A DNA stretch of 32,624 bases from RGIG8306 sp964566025 (GTDB taxonomy: Bacteria; Bacillota; Clostridia; Lachnospirales; Lachnospiraceae): the NCBI GenBank assembly GCA_964566025.1, contig CAZMHF010000023.1, positions 1 through 32,624 of the forward strand, read 5' to 3'. Within the stretch, counting starts at the first letter, position 1. Every line of letters starts with the position of its first letter. The notes under the pieces are model-generated. The model did no database searches. It saw only the letters and a list, made by a program, of their open reading frames with translations, and was not told the DNA's origin. Positions 23,355 to 30,096 of the stretch are shown piece after piece. The position numbers and the translations under genes were made by a program.

Positions 23355-24983
23355 ATGGCAAAGGAAATTAAGCATGGCCAAGAGGCAAGAGCTGCATTAG
23401 AATCAGGTGTGAATCAATTAGCGAATACCGTTAGAGTTACATTAGGACCTAAAGGAAGAAATGTTGTATTGGACAAATCATTTGGAACACCACTTATTAC
23501 AAATGACGGTGTGACAATTGCAAAAGAGGTTGAATTGGATGATCCTTTTGAAAATATCGGTGCACAGCTTGTGCGTGAAGTAGCGACAAAGACAAATGAT
23601 GTGGCTGGAGATGGAACAACAACAGCAACCGTTTTAGCACAAGCGATGATCAACGAAGGAATCAAAAACCTTGCAGCTGGAGCAAATCCAGTGGTTTTAA
23701 GAAAAGGGATGAAGAAGGCAACAGATATTGCGGTTGCTTCAATTGCAAAAATGAGTTCACCAGTACAAGGAAAAGAGCAAATCGCAAGAGTGGCTTCTGT
23801 TTCTTCTGGTGAAGAGTTAGTAGGTGAAATGCTTTCTGATGCAATGGAAAAGGTTTCGCAAAATGGCGTTATCACCATTGAAGAATCTAAGACAATGAAA
23901 ACGGAATTAGATTTAGTAGAAGGTATGCAATTTGATCGTGGATATATTAGTGCTTATATGTGTACAGATATGGAAAAGATGGAAGCAAATCTAAGCGATC
24001 CATATATCCTAATTACAGATAAGAAAATCACAAATATTCAAGATATTTTACCTGTGCTTGAACAAATCGTGCAAGCTGGTGCAAAATTACTGATTATTGC
24101 AGAAGATATAGAGGGCGAAGCATTAACAACATTAATCGTTAATAAGCTTCGTGGAACCTTTACCGTTGTTGGTATTAAAGCGCCTGGATATGGTGATCGC
24201 CGTAAAGAGATGTTAAAAGACATTGCCATTTTAACAGGTGGTACGGTGATTTCTGAAGAGTTAGGTCTTGACTTAAAGGATACAAGCATTGACCAACTTG
24301 GACGTGCAAAATCCGTAAAAATTCAAAAAGAGACAACAGTGATTGTAGATGGCTTGGGCGAAAAAGAAGAAATCGAAGCAAGAATTGCACAAATCAATGC
24401 ACAAATTGAAGAAACAACTTCTGAATTCGATCGTGAAAAGTTACAAGAACGTCTTGCAAAATTAGCAGGTGGTGTTGCCGTTGTTCGTGTTGGAGCAGCG
24501 ACAGAAATGGAAATGAAAGAGGCGAAGCTTCGTATGGAGGATGCCCTAAATGCAACACGCGCTGCCGTTGAAGAAGGAATTATTGCAGGTGGTGGTTCGG
24601 CTTATATCCATGCAGCAAAGGATGTTGAGCGTTATGTTGAAACACTAGAAGGCGATGAAAAAACAGGTGCAAAAATTGTATTAAAGGCTCTTGAGGCGCC
24701 GCTATATCATATTGTAAGCAACGCAGGACTAGAAAGCTCTGTCGTGATCAATAAAGTGCGCGAAGGTGCTGTAGGGTTTGGATTTGATGCATATAATGAA
24801 GAATATGTTGATATGGTGACAGCGGGAATTCTTGATCCAGCAAAAGTAACAAGATCAGCACTTCAAAACGCAACAAGTGTTGCATCAACATTATTGACAA
24901 CGGAATCAGTTGTTGCCAATATAAAGTCAGAAGAAGCAGTTATGCCAGGTGGCGGAATGGGTGGAATGGGCGGAATGATGTAA
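23355..24983 (+). CDS. groEL: Chaperonin GroEL (Hsp60)
   Basis: GroEL is the 14-mer ATP-driven folding chamber. The 542-residue protein has the ATP loop (LGPKGRNVVLDKSFG and AGDGTTTATVLAQAM), the apical-domain signature AAVEEGIIAGGGSA, and the Gly-Met-rich tail GGMGGMGGMM. AGGAGG precedes the ATG. In Firmicutes GroEL also keeps HrcA active, closing a feedback loop with the hrcA operon in the same window. The gene ends with a strong terminator at 25021. Confidence 0.98.
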   Translation: MAKEIKHGQEARAALESGVNQLANTVRVTLGPKGRNVVLDKSFGTPLITNDGVTIAKEVELDDPFENIGAQLVREVATKTNDVAGDGTTTATVLAQAMINEGIKNLAAGANPVVLRKGMKKATDIAVASIAKMSSPVQGKEQIARVASVSSGEELVGEMLSDAMEKVSQNGVITIEESKTMKTELDLVEGMQFDRGYISAYMCTDMEKMEANLSDPYILITDKKITNIQDILPVLEQIVQAGAKLLIIAEDIEGEALTTLIVNKLRGTFTVVGIKAPGYGDRRKEMLKDIAILTGGTVISEELGLDLKDTSIDQLGRAKSVKIQKETTVIVDGLGEKEEIEARIAQINAQIEETTSEFDREKLQERLAKLAGGVAVVRVGAATEMEMKEAKLRMEDALNATRAAVEEGIIAGGGSAYIHAAKDVERYVETLEGDEKTGAKIVLKALEAPLYHIVSNAGLESSVVINKVREGAVGFGFDAYNEEYVDMVTAGILDPAKVTRSALQNATSVASTLLTTESVVANIKSEEAVMPGGGMGGMGGMM

Positions 24984-25020
24984 GCCTATAACTAGGAAAT
25001 AATATGTTTTAGAGATCGCA

Positions 25021-25060
25021 AAGGTCGCATGCAGAATAAAAAGCATGCGATCCTTTTGTT
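25021..25060 (+). terminator. Terminator of groESL
   Basis: AAGGTCGCATGC (25021-25032) pairs with GCATGCGATCCTT (25043-25055), with one bulged A, around a 10-base A-rich loop. T-rich sequence (TTTTGTTT) follows. Confidence 0.9.
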
Positions 25061-25064
25061 TCTC

Positions 25065-25093
25065 TTGCTATTTATAATGAACTTCGTTATACT
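25065..25093 (+). promoter_or_regulatory. Predicted promoter of small membrane protein gene
   Basis: TTGCTA (25065-25070), 17 bases and TATACT (25088-25093), directly after the groESL terminator and 45 bases before the ATG at 25138. Confidence 0.55.
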
Positions 25094-25137
25094 ATTAAAA
25101 TAGGTTTTATTAATAGAAGAATAGGAGATAATAACGA

Positions 25138-25632
25138 ATGGATCAATATGTTGAATGTTTTGTTAAGAGAAAAACACCAGGATATTTGCTTGTTATAAAA
25201 GCATTTATTGTGGCGGTGATTGTGATGTTAGTCATTGCATCATTTTTCGAAAATTTATTATTATTTGTGGCAATGTTATTTGGCATTGGCTCATATTTTC
25301 TATTTCCATATTTTACGATTTCATGGGAGTATATTTTTGTGACGGATACGATTTCGTTCGATAAGATTATTCAGGATGTAAAACGCAAAACAGTTATCAA
25401 TGTGGATATGGAGAATGTCGAAGCCGTTGGCAAATTTACTGGGGCAAATTTAGAACATTTTTATAGAGGTGGTTATAAAAAAGTTGATTTCACATCAGGG
25501 AATCATTCAAAAGACGTTTACTATTTAGCGCATGCAAAAGATGGCGTTCGAAAATTGATTTTCTTTGAGCCAAATGAGAAATTATTAAAGGCGATGAAGC
25601 ACGTTTCGCCATCAAAAGTAACCATTGATTAA
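25138..25632 (+). CDS. Small membrane protein, unknown (may be DUF6106)
   Basis: The 164-residue product has two membrane segments at about residues 18-36 and 40-60. A cytosolic-looking C-terminal part of mixed alpha/beta character follows, beginning with an EYIFVTDTISFDKII-type strand pattern. From memory this resembles Lachnospiraceae proteins annotated as DUF6106, with a YcxB/PH-like soluble half. I have no functional motif to offer. AGGAGAT precedes the ATG. It has its own promoter and stands alone between groEL and guaB, so context gives little help. Confidence 0.75.
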   Translation: MDQYVECFVKRKTPGYLLVIKAFIVAVIVMLVIASFFENLLLFVAMLFGIGSYFLFPYFTISWEYIFVTDTISFDKIIQDVKRKTVINVDMENVEAVGKFTGANLEHFYRGGYKKVDFTSGNHSKDVYYLAHAKDGVRKLIFFEPNEKLLKAMKHVSPSKVTID

Positions 25633-25704
25633 GAGAAGATAAACGATGCAAAAACAGATTGGATACTACAAGCGCATTCCGAGTAGTCAATTTAGAATAG
25701 ATAG

Positions 25705-25733
25705 TTGACAATCAGTTTTTTATTTGATATGTT
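25705..25733 (+). promoter_or_regulatory. guaB promoter
   Basis: A consensus TTGACA (25705-25710), 17 bases and TATGTT (25728-25733). Transcription from about 25740 leaves a 110-base leader with a TTTAGC/GCTAAA hairpin (25760-25774) and a weaker stem-loop near 25782-25823. No known purine riboswitch core is recognisable. Confidence 0.7.
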
Positions 25734-25850
25734 ATTCGGAAGTCAAGTAGCAATTCATATTTAGCTTTGCTAAAACGCTTATAATCGCCTAATAGTGAGA
25801 GGTTCACATAGACGGTTAGATTATTCTATATTCGAAAGTGAGGTAATAAA

Positions 25851-27305
25851 ATGGGACAAATCATAGGTGAGGGTATCACATTTGATGATGTATTACTTAT
25901 TCCAGATTATTCAGAAATTATTCCAAATCAAGTTAAGCTACAAACAAAATTGACAAAAAACATTACACTTAATATTCCGATTATGAGTGCAGGTATGGAT
26001 ACAGTAACAGAGCACCGTATGGCGATCGCGATGGCACGTCAAGGTGGAATTGGTATTATCCATAAAAATATGTCGATTGAGCAGCAAGCAAGCGAAGTTG
26101 ATCAAGTAAAACGTTCAGAATATGGAGTTATCACCGATCCATTTTTCCTATCACCAGACCACACATTATATGATGCAGATCGTCTGATGAGCAAATTCCG
26201 TATATCAGGTGTTCCTATTACAGAAGGAAAGAAATTAGTCGGCATTTTGACAAATCGTGATTTGAAATTTGAGACAGATTTATCACGCAAGATAAAGGAA
26301 TGTATGACTTCAGAAGGTCTTATTACAGCTAAAGAAGGTATTACATTAGAAGAAGCAAAAAAGATTCTTGCAAAAGCAAAAGTTGAGAAATTACCAATTG
26401 TAGATGAAGACTTCAACTTAAAAGGTCTTATTACTATTAAGGATATAGAGAAAAGAATCAAATATCCATCTTCTGCAAACGATTCACAAGGTAGATTATT
26501 GTGTGGAGCAGCTGTTGGAATTACGGCAAATGTATTAGCACGAGTAGAAGCATTGTACAATGCAAAAGTTGATTGTATTGTGTTAGATTCAGCGCATGGT
26601 CATTCAGCCAATATTATAAAAGCACTCAAAGAGATAAAAGCAGCATTCCCTGATTTGCCAGTGATTGCAGGAAATGTAGCAACAGGCGCAGCAACAAAAG
26701 CATTAATTGAAGCTGGAGCTGATGCAGTAAAAGTTGGTATTGGACCTGGTTCGATTTGTACAACACGTGTAGTTGCAGGTATCGGAGTTCCTCAAGTGTC
26801 TGCTATTATGGATTGTTATGAAGCAGCAAAGGGAACAGATGTACCAATTATTGCAGACGGAGGAATCAAGTACTCTGGCGATATGACAAAGGCAATTGCT
26901 GCAGGCGCTGATGTATGTATGATGGGAAGTATTTTTGCAGGATGTGATGAGAGCCCTGGAGATTTTGAATTGTTCCAAGGAAGAAAATATAAAGTATATC
27001 GTGGTATGGGTTCTATTTCGGCGATGGAGAATGGTTCAAAGGATCGTTATTTCCAATCAGATGCAAAAAAACTAGTTCCAGAGGGTGTAGAAGGTCGTGT
27101 TGCTTACAAAGGAACCGTAGAAGATACGATATTCCAATTGATTGGTGGTCTTCGTTCAGGTATGGGATATTGTGGAGCAGAAACAGTGAAGCTTCTTCAA
27201 GAAAATGCGAAGTTTGTAAAGATTTCAGCAGCATCCTTGAAAGAAAGCCATCCACATGATATTCATATCACAAAGGAAGCTCCAAACTATAGTGTCAACG
27301 AATAA
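25851..27305 (+). CDS. guaB: Inosine-5'-monophosphate dehydrogenase
   Basis: GuaB oxidises IMP to XMP with NAD, the rate-limiting step toward GMP. The 484-residue protein has the barrel start EGITFDDVLLIP and the strand with MSAGMDTVTEHRMAIAMA. Two CBS domains are inserted at about residues 95-205, and the catalytic loop GIGPGSICTTR carries nucleophile Cys303. The IADGGIKYSGD and YRGMGSISAM phosphate-binding segments and the mobile flap follow. The start is supported by GTGAGG upstream. It is a single-gene unit followed by a hairpin at 27330. Confidence 0.98.
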   Translation: MGQIIGEGITFDDVLLIPDYSEIIPNQVKLQTKLTKNITLNIPIMSAGMDTVTEHRMAIAMARQGGIGIIHKNMSIEQQASEVDQVKRSEYGVITDPFFLSPDHTLYDADRLMSKFRISGVPITEGKKLVGILTNRDLKFETDLSRKIKECMTSEGLITAKEGITLEEAKKILAKAKVEKLPIVDEDFNLKGLITIKDIEKRIKYPSSANDSQGRLLCGAAVGITANVLARVEALYNAKVDCIVLDSAHGHSANIIKALKEIKAAFPDLPVIAGNVATGAATKALIEAGADAVKVGIGPGSICTTRVVAGIGVPQVSAIMDCYEAAKGTDVPIIADGGIKYSGDMTKAIAAGADVCMMGSIFAGCDESPGDFELFQGRKYKVYRGMGSISAMENGSKDRYFQSDAKKLVPEGVEGRVAYKGTVEDTIFQLIGGLRSGMGYCGAETVKLLQENAKFVKISAASLKESHPHDIHITKEAPNYSVNE

Positions 27306-27329
27306 CAAATGATAAATAGGTAATTCAAT

Positions 27330-27366
27330 AAACGCCAATTTCGGCATTTGCTGAAACTGGCGTTTC
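27330..27366 (+). terminator. Hairpin after guaB, probable terminator
   Basis: AAACGCCAATTTCGGC (27330-27345) pairs with GCTGAAACTGGCGTTT (27350-27365), 16 positions with one mismatch and one wobble, loop ATTT. The T-run after it is short, so termination may be partial. Confidence 0.65.
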
Positions 27367-27405
27367 ATTACTAGAGATGTGATAACATGGATGAAAGGTG
27401 TAGCG

Positions 27406-28296
27406 ATGAAAAAAGAATCTCTATTTAAGAAAAGCTTATTCTTACTTATTCCTATATTGATTTATTATGCTATCACGATGGTCGTATCCATGATCGTTGG
27501 ATTTTTAATTATGCTCAAAATGATTACGACAGAAAAGGTTTCATTAAATAATTTTACCGATGAAAATTATGAAATGTTTGCATCATTAGTAGAAGAAAAT
27601 ACCATGCAGATGATGTTGCTCGTTTCTGTGATAGCGATTCCTATATTTTTGATTTTGATGTACCGAGATAAGAAAAAAATCAAAATGCAAGCAATCGATA
27701 CAAGATTGATTGTCTATCCATTAGTAGTAATCGTTGGAATTAGTGCATGTATCTTTTTAAATCTAATGATAGGAATGATGGACATTGCACAAATCGATAC
27801 AGAAGGTGCGGATACCTTAGAGAAATTGTATCAGGGGAATATGTTGTTAAATGTGATCGTTGGTGTGTTCGTTATTCCAACCACAGAGGAATTGTTATTC
27901 CGTGGAATTTTATATAAACGGATGCGGACATTTATGCTTCCCAAAGTAGCAATTGTAGCAAACGGTATTTTATTTGGACTATTTCATGGAAATCTGTTGC
28001 AATTTATTTTCAGCTGTGCGATCGGTATGCTCCTAGCGTACGTTTACGAAAAAAGCAGAAATTGTTGGCTCCCTATTATTCTACATGCTTCATCAAATGG
28101 AATCAGTTATCTTGTTACCTATCGAGATGAAGTAGGGCAATTAATATTTGGAACATTAGAGGGGGTAGTGACTGCATTTTTTGTATCAGGCGCTATATTA
28201 CTAATCAGCATTTCGTTGTTAATGAAAGCGTTTAAGCCTAAAAAACAAGACGGAGGAAATTATGAAACTACTAACAATCGCAGTGCCATGCTATAA
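27406..28296 (+). CDS. CPBP-family intramembrane metalloprotease (Abi/CAAX-like)
   Basis: This membrane protein of 296 residues has about eight hydrophobic segments. The three CPBP motifs are present: TEELLFRG (Glu161, Glu162, Arg166), FGLFHGN (His194) and HASSNG (His227). These form the glutamate-histidine intramembrane site of type II CAAX protease relatives. Known roles vary (bacteriocin self-immunity, protein scaffolding) and the substrate here is unknown. The frame opens at a GTG at 27379. I prefer ATG 27406, behind AAAGGTG. Its last 35 bases overlap the glycosyltransferase gene, so the two are co-translated. Confidence 0.88.
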   Translation: MKKESLFKKSLFLLIPILIYYAITMVVSMIVGFLIMLKMITTEKVSLNNFTDENYEMFASLVEENTMQMMLLVSVIAIPIFLILMYRDKKKIKMQAIDTRLIVYPLVVIVGISACIFLNLMIGMMDIAQIDTEGADTLEKLYQGNMLLNVIVGVFVIPTTEELLFRGILYKRMRTFMLPKVAIVANGILFGLFHGNLLQFIFSCAIGMLLAYVYEKSRNCWLPIILHASSNGISYLVTYRDEVGQLIFGTLEGVVTAFFVSGAILLISISLLMKAFKPKKQDGGNYETTNNRSAML

Positions 28297-29284
28297 CTCA
28301 GAAGCTTATATGCAACACTGTATCGACTCGCTATTAAAGGGTGGTGAGGATGTAGAGATTTTAATTGTCAATGACGGTTCTACAAAAGACAGGACAGCAG
28401 AAATTGCCGACCAATATCAAAAAGATTATCCAAGCATTGTTCGTGCAATTCACAAAGAAAATGGCGGACATGGCGATGCTGTGAATTATGGTATCCGAGA
28501 AGCAAGTGGAAAATACATAAAAATCGTTGACAGTGATGATTGGGTTGACGAAAAGGCATACAAAAAGATATTGAATTTCCTTCGTAAGAATGAAGAAGAA
28601 GGAAAGAATTTAGATATGCTTATTTCAAATTTCGTTTACGAAAAAGAAGGGCAAGAGCGAAAAAAGGTGATGAATTATCGAAAGGCTTTGCCAATCGATG
28701 AATATTTCACGTGGGATGATGTTGGCCGCTTTAATATAGGACAATATATTTTAATGCATTCGGTGATTTATCGCGTACAAATTCTAAGAGATTCTAAACT
28801 CGAATTACCAAAGCATACGTTCTATGTTGATAATATATATGTATATCATCCATTGCCATTTGTAAAAGATCTTTATTACTTAGATGTCAAATTTTATCGT
28901 TATTATATTGGACGCGAGGACCAATCGGTCAACGAGAAAGTGATGCTTTCAAGACTCGATCAGCAGTTGCTCGTTAATCGTGTGATGTTTGATAGCTATG
29001 ATTTAACGAAAATTGAGAACAAAAAATTGAAAGACTATATGTATCAGTATTTAGAGATTATTTCGGTAATCTCATCGGTACTTTGTATTCGTTCAGAAAA
29101 AAAAGAAAATCTTGAAATCAAAAAAGATTTATGGAAATACTTCAAAGCGAACAACAAGAAAATGTACAACGAATTACGTTATAAGAGATTTTTAGGCCAT
29201 GCGATGCATTTGCCATTTAAACCGGGACGAGATGCGATTGTGCTTGGTTATCGCATTGCACAAAAGATCTTTGGATTTAACTAA
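28262..29284 (+). CDS. Family 2 glycosyltransferase
   Basis: This 340-residue GT-A enzyme has a typical N-terminal domain: LTIAVPCYNSEAYM, then EILIVNDGSTKDRT (nucleotide contact), and KIVDSDDWVDE containing the metal-binding DxD-type acid cluster near residue 90. The C-terminal ~200 residues are helical and less conserved, with no clear membrane segment. Donor and acceptor cannot be told from sequence; lipid, teichoic-acid-like or polysaccharide acceptors are possible. GGAGG lies before the ATG within the end of the CPBP gene. The PAP2 gene follows after about 15-27 bases, pointing to envelope glycolipid or polymer work. Confidence 0.9.
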   Translation: MKLLTIAVPCYNSEAYMQHCIDSLLKGGEDVEILIVNDGSTKDRTAEIADQYQKDYPSIVRAIHKENGGHGDAVNYGIREASGKYIKIVDSDDWVDEKAYKKILNFLRKNEEEGKNLDMLISNFVYEKEGQERKKVMNYRKALPIDEYFTWDDVGRFNIGQYILMHSVIYRVQILRDSKLELPKHTFYVDNIYVYHPLPFVKDLYYLDVKFYRYYIGREDQSVNEKVMLSRLDQQLLVNRVMFDSYDLTKIENKKLKDYMYQYLEIISVISSVLCIRSEKKENLEIKKDLWKYFKANNKKMYNELRYKRFLGHAMHLPFKPGRDAIVLGYRIAQKIFGFN

Positions 29285-29311
29285 AACGTATCAATAAAGT
29301 TGGTGATAAAA

Positions 29312-29962
29312 TTGAAAGAATTATTAAAAAAGTATTCGCATGCATGGACATTGCTATATGTATTGCTATATATGCCTTGGTTTATGTATTTAGAAAAAAC
29401 GGTTACGACAAATTATCATGTGATGTATATGAAGCTTGATGATATCATTCCATTTTGTGAGTGGTTTATTATCCCTTATTTTATATGGTTCTTATTTGTA
29501 CCAGTGGTGTTTGGCTATTTATTTTTCTTCAATAAAAAAGAATATTATCGTTCTTGCGCATATATGTTTAGTGGGATGACAATCTTCTTGATTATATGTA
29601 CGATTTATCCTAATGGACAAGAGTTACGACCAGTCTTTGATGCCGATAAAAATATTTGCACAAAAATCGTTTCATTCCTATATTCAACGGACACATCAAC
29701 CAATGTGTTTCCAAGCATGCATGCTTTTAATACCATTGCTTGTTTGGTAGCCGTACTAAAAGAAAAAACATTGCGCAAGAAAAAATGGGTTACCATAAGT
29801 ACGACGATATTGAGCGTACTAATTTGTATGGCGACTGTATTCTTAAAACAACATTCCTTCCTTGACGTAATTGGTGCCGTTGTGTTAGCACTTGTATTAT
29901 ATCCGCTTGTATATTGGTTACCACAAAAATTAAGCAAGGCGAATAAGCCCTCTGCTGTATAG
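29312..29962 (+). CDS. PAP2-superfamily membrane phosphatase-like protein
   Basis: The product has about six membrane segments and 216 residues from the chosen start. PAP2 motifs are visible: FPSMHAFNT (the PSxH core with its acid-base His) and KQHSFLDVIGA (the HxxxD-type nucleophile motif). The first motif (KxxxxxxRP) is seen only as ELRPVFD. It may dephosphorylate polyprenyl diphosphate, phosphatidate or a similar lipid. The start is uncertain. The frame opens at TTG 29300, but GGTGAT fits TTG 29312 better. It is the last of the CPBP-glycosyltransferase-PAP2 set and converges on carB. Confidence 0.85.
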   Translation: MKELLKKYSHAWTLLYVLLYMPWFMYLEKTVTTNYHVMYMKLDDIIPFCEWFIIPYFIWFLFVPVVFGYLFFFNKKEYYRSCAYMFSGMTIFLIICTIYPNGQELRPVFDADKNICTKIVSFLYSTDTSTNVFPSMHAFNTIACLVAVLKEKTLRKKKWVTISTTILSVLICMATVFLKQHSFLDVIGAVVLALVLYPLVYWLPQKLSKANKPSAV

Positions 29963-29970
29963 CGAAAAAT

Positions 29971-30096
29971 AAAATCCCTCAATGCTAATAAAATTCCCCC
30001 CTTTACTAGACAACACTAGTAAAGGGGGGAATTTCAGTCAATTCGTGAGTCATCATATACACGAATATGGCTTGTCTAAAGCATAGGGATTTTTTT
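29971..30096. terminator. Y-shaped bidirectional terminator region
   Basis: AAAATCCCT plus ATGCT (29971-29986) pair with AGCAT plus AGGGATTTT (30080-30093), leaving T-runs in both directions (to 30096, and TTTTATTTTT on the minus strand). This outer stem encloses a perfect 19-bp hairpin (29991-30009 with 30016-30034, loop ACAACA) and a 7-bp hairpin ATTCGTG/CACGAAT (30041-30066). It separates the convergent PAP2 and carB genes; the T-run enters the carB stop codon. Confidence 0.8.

Noticed and set aside
23414..23878. 154-codon minus-strand frame inside groEL
   Set aside because: It is antisense to a conserved chaperonin gene, without domain features; shadow frame.
25646..25708. A 20-codon open frame upstream of guaB, ending within the TTGACA of the guaB promoter
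   Set aside because: The ribosome site is weak, the length is short and no known family fits; chance is the simpler explanation.
25740..25850. Purine riboswitch upstream of guaB, suggested by TATAATC
   Set aside because: The conserved core and loop-loop bases of the purine aptamer are missing.
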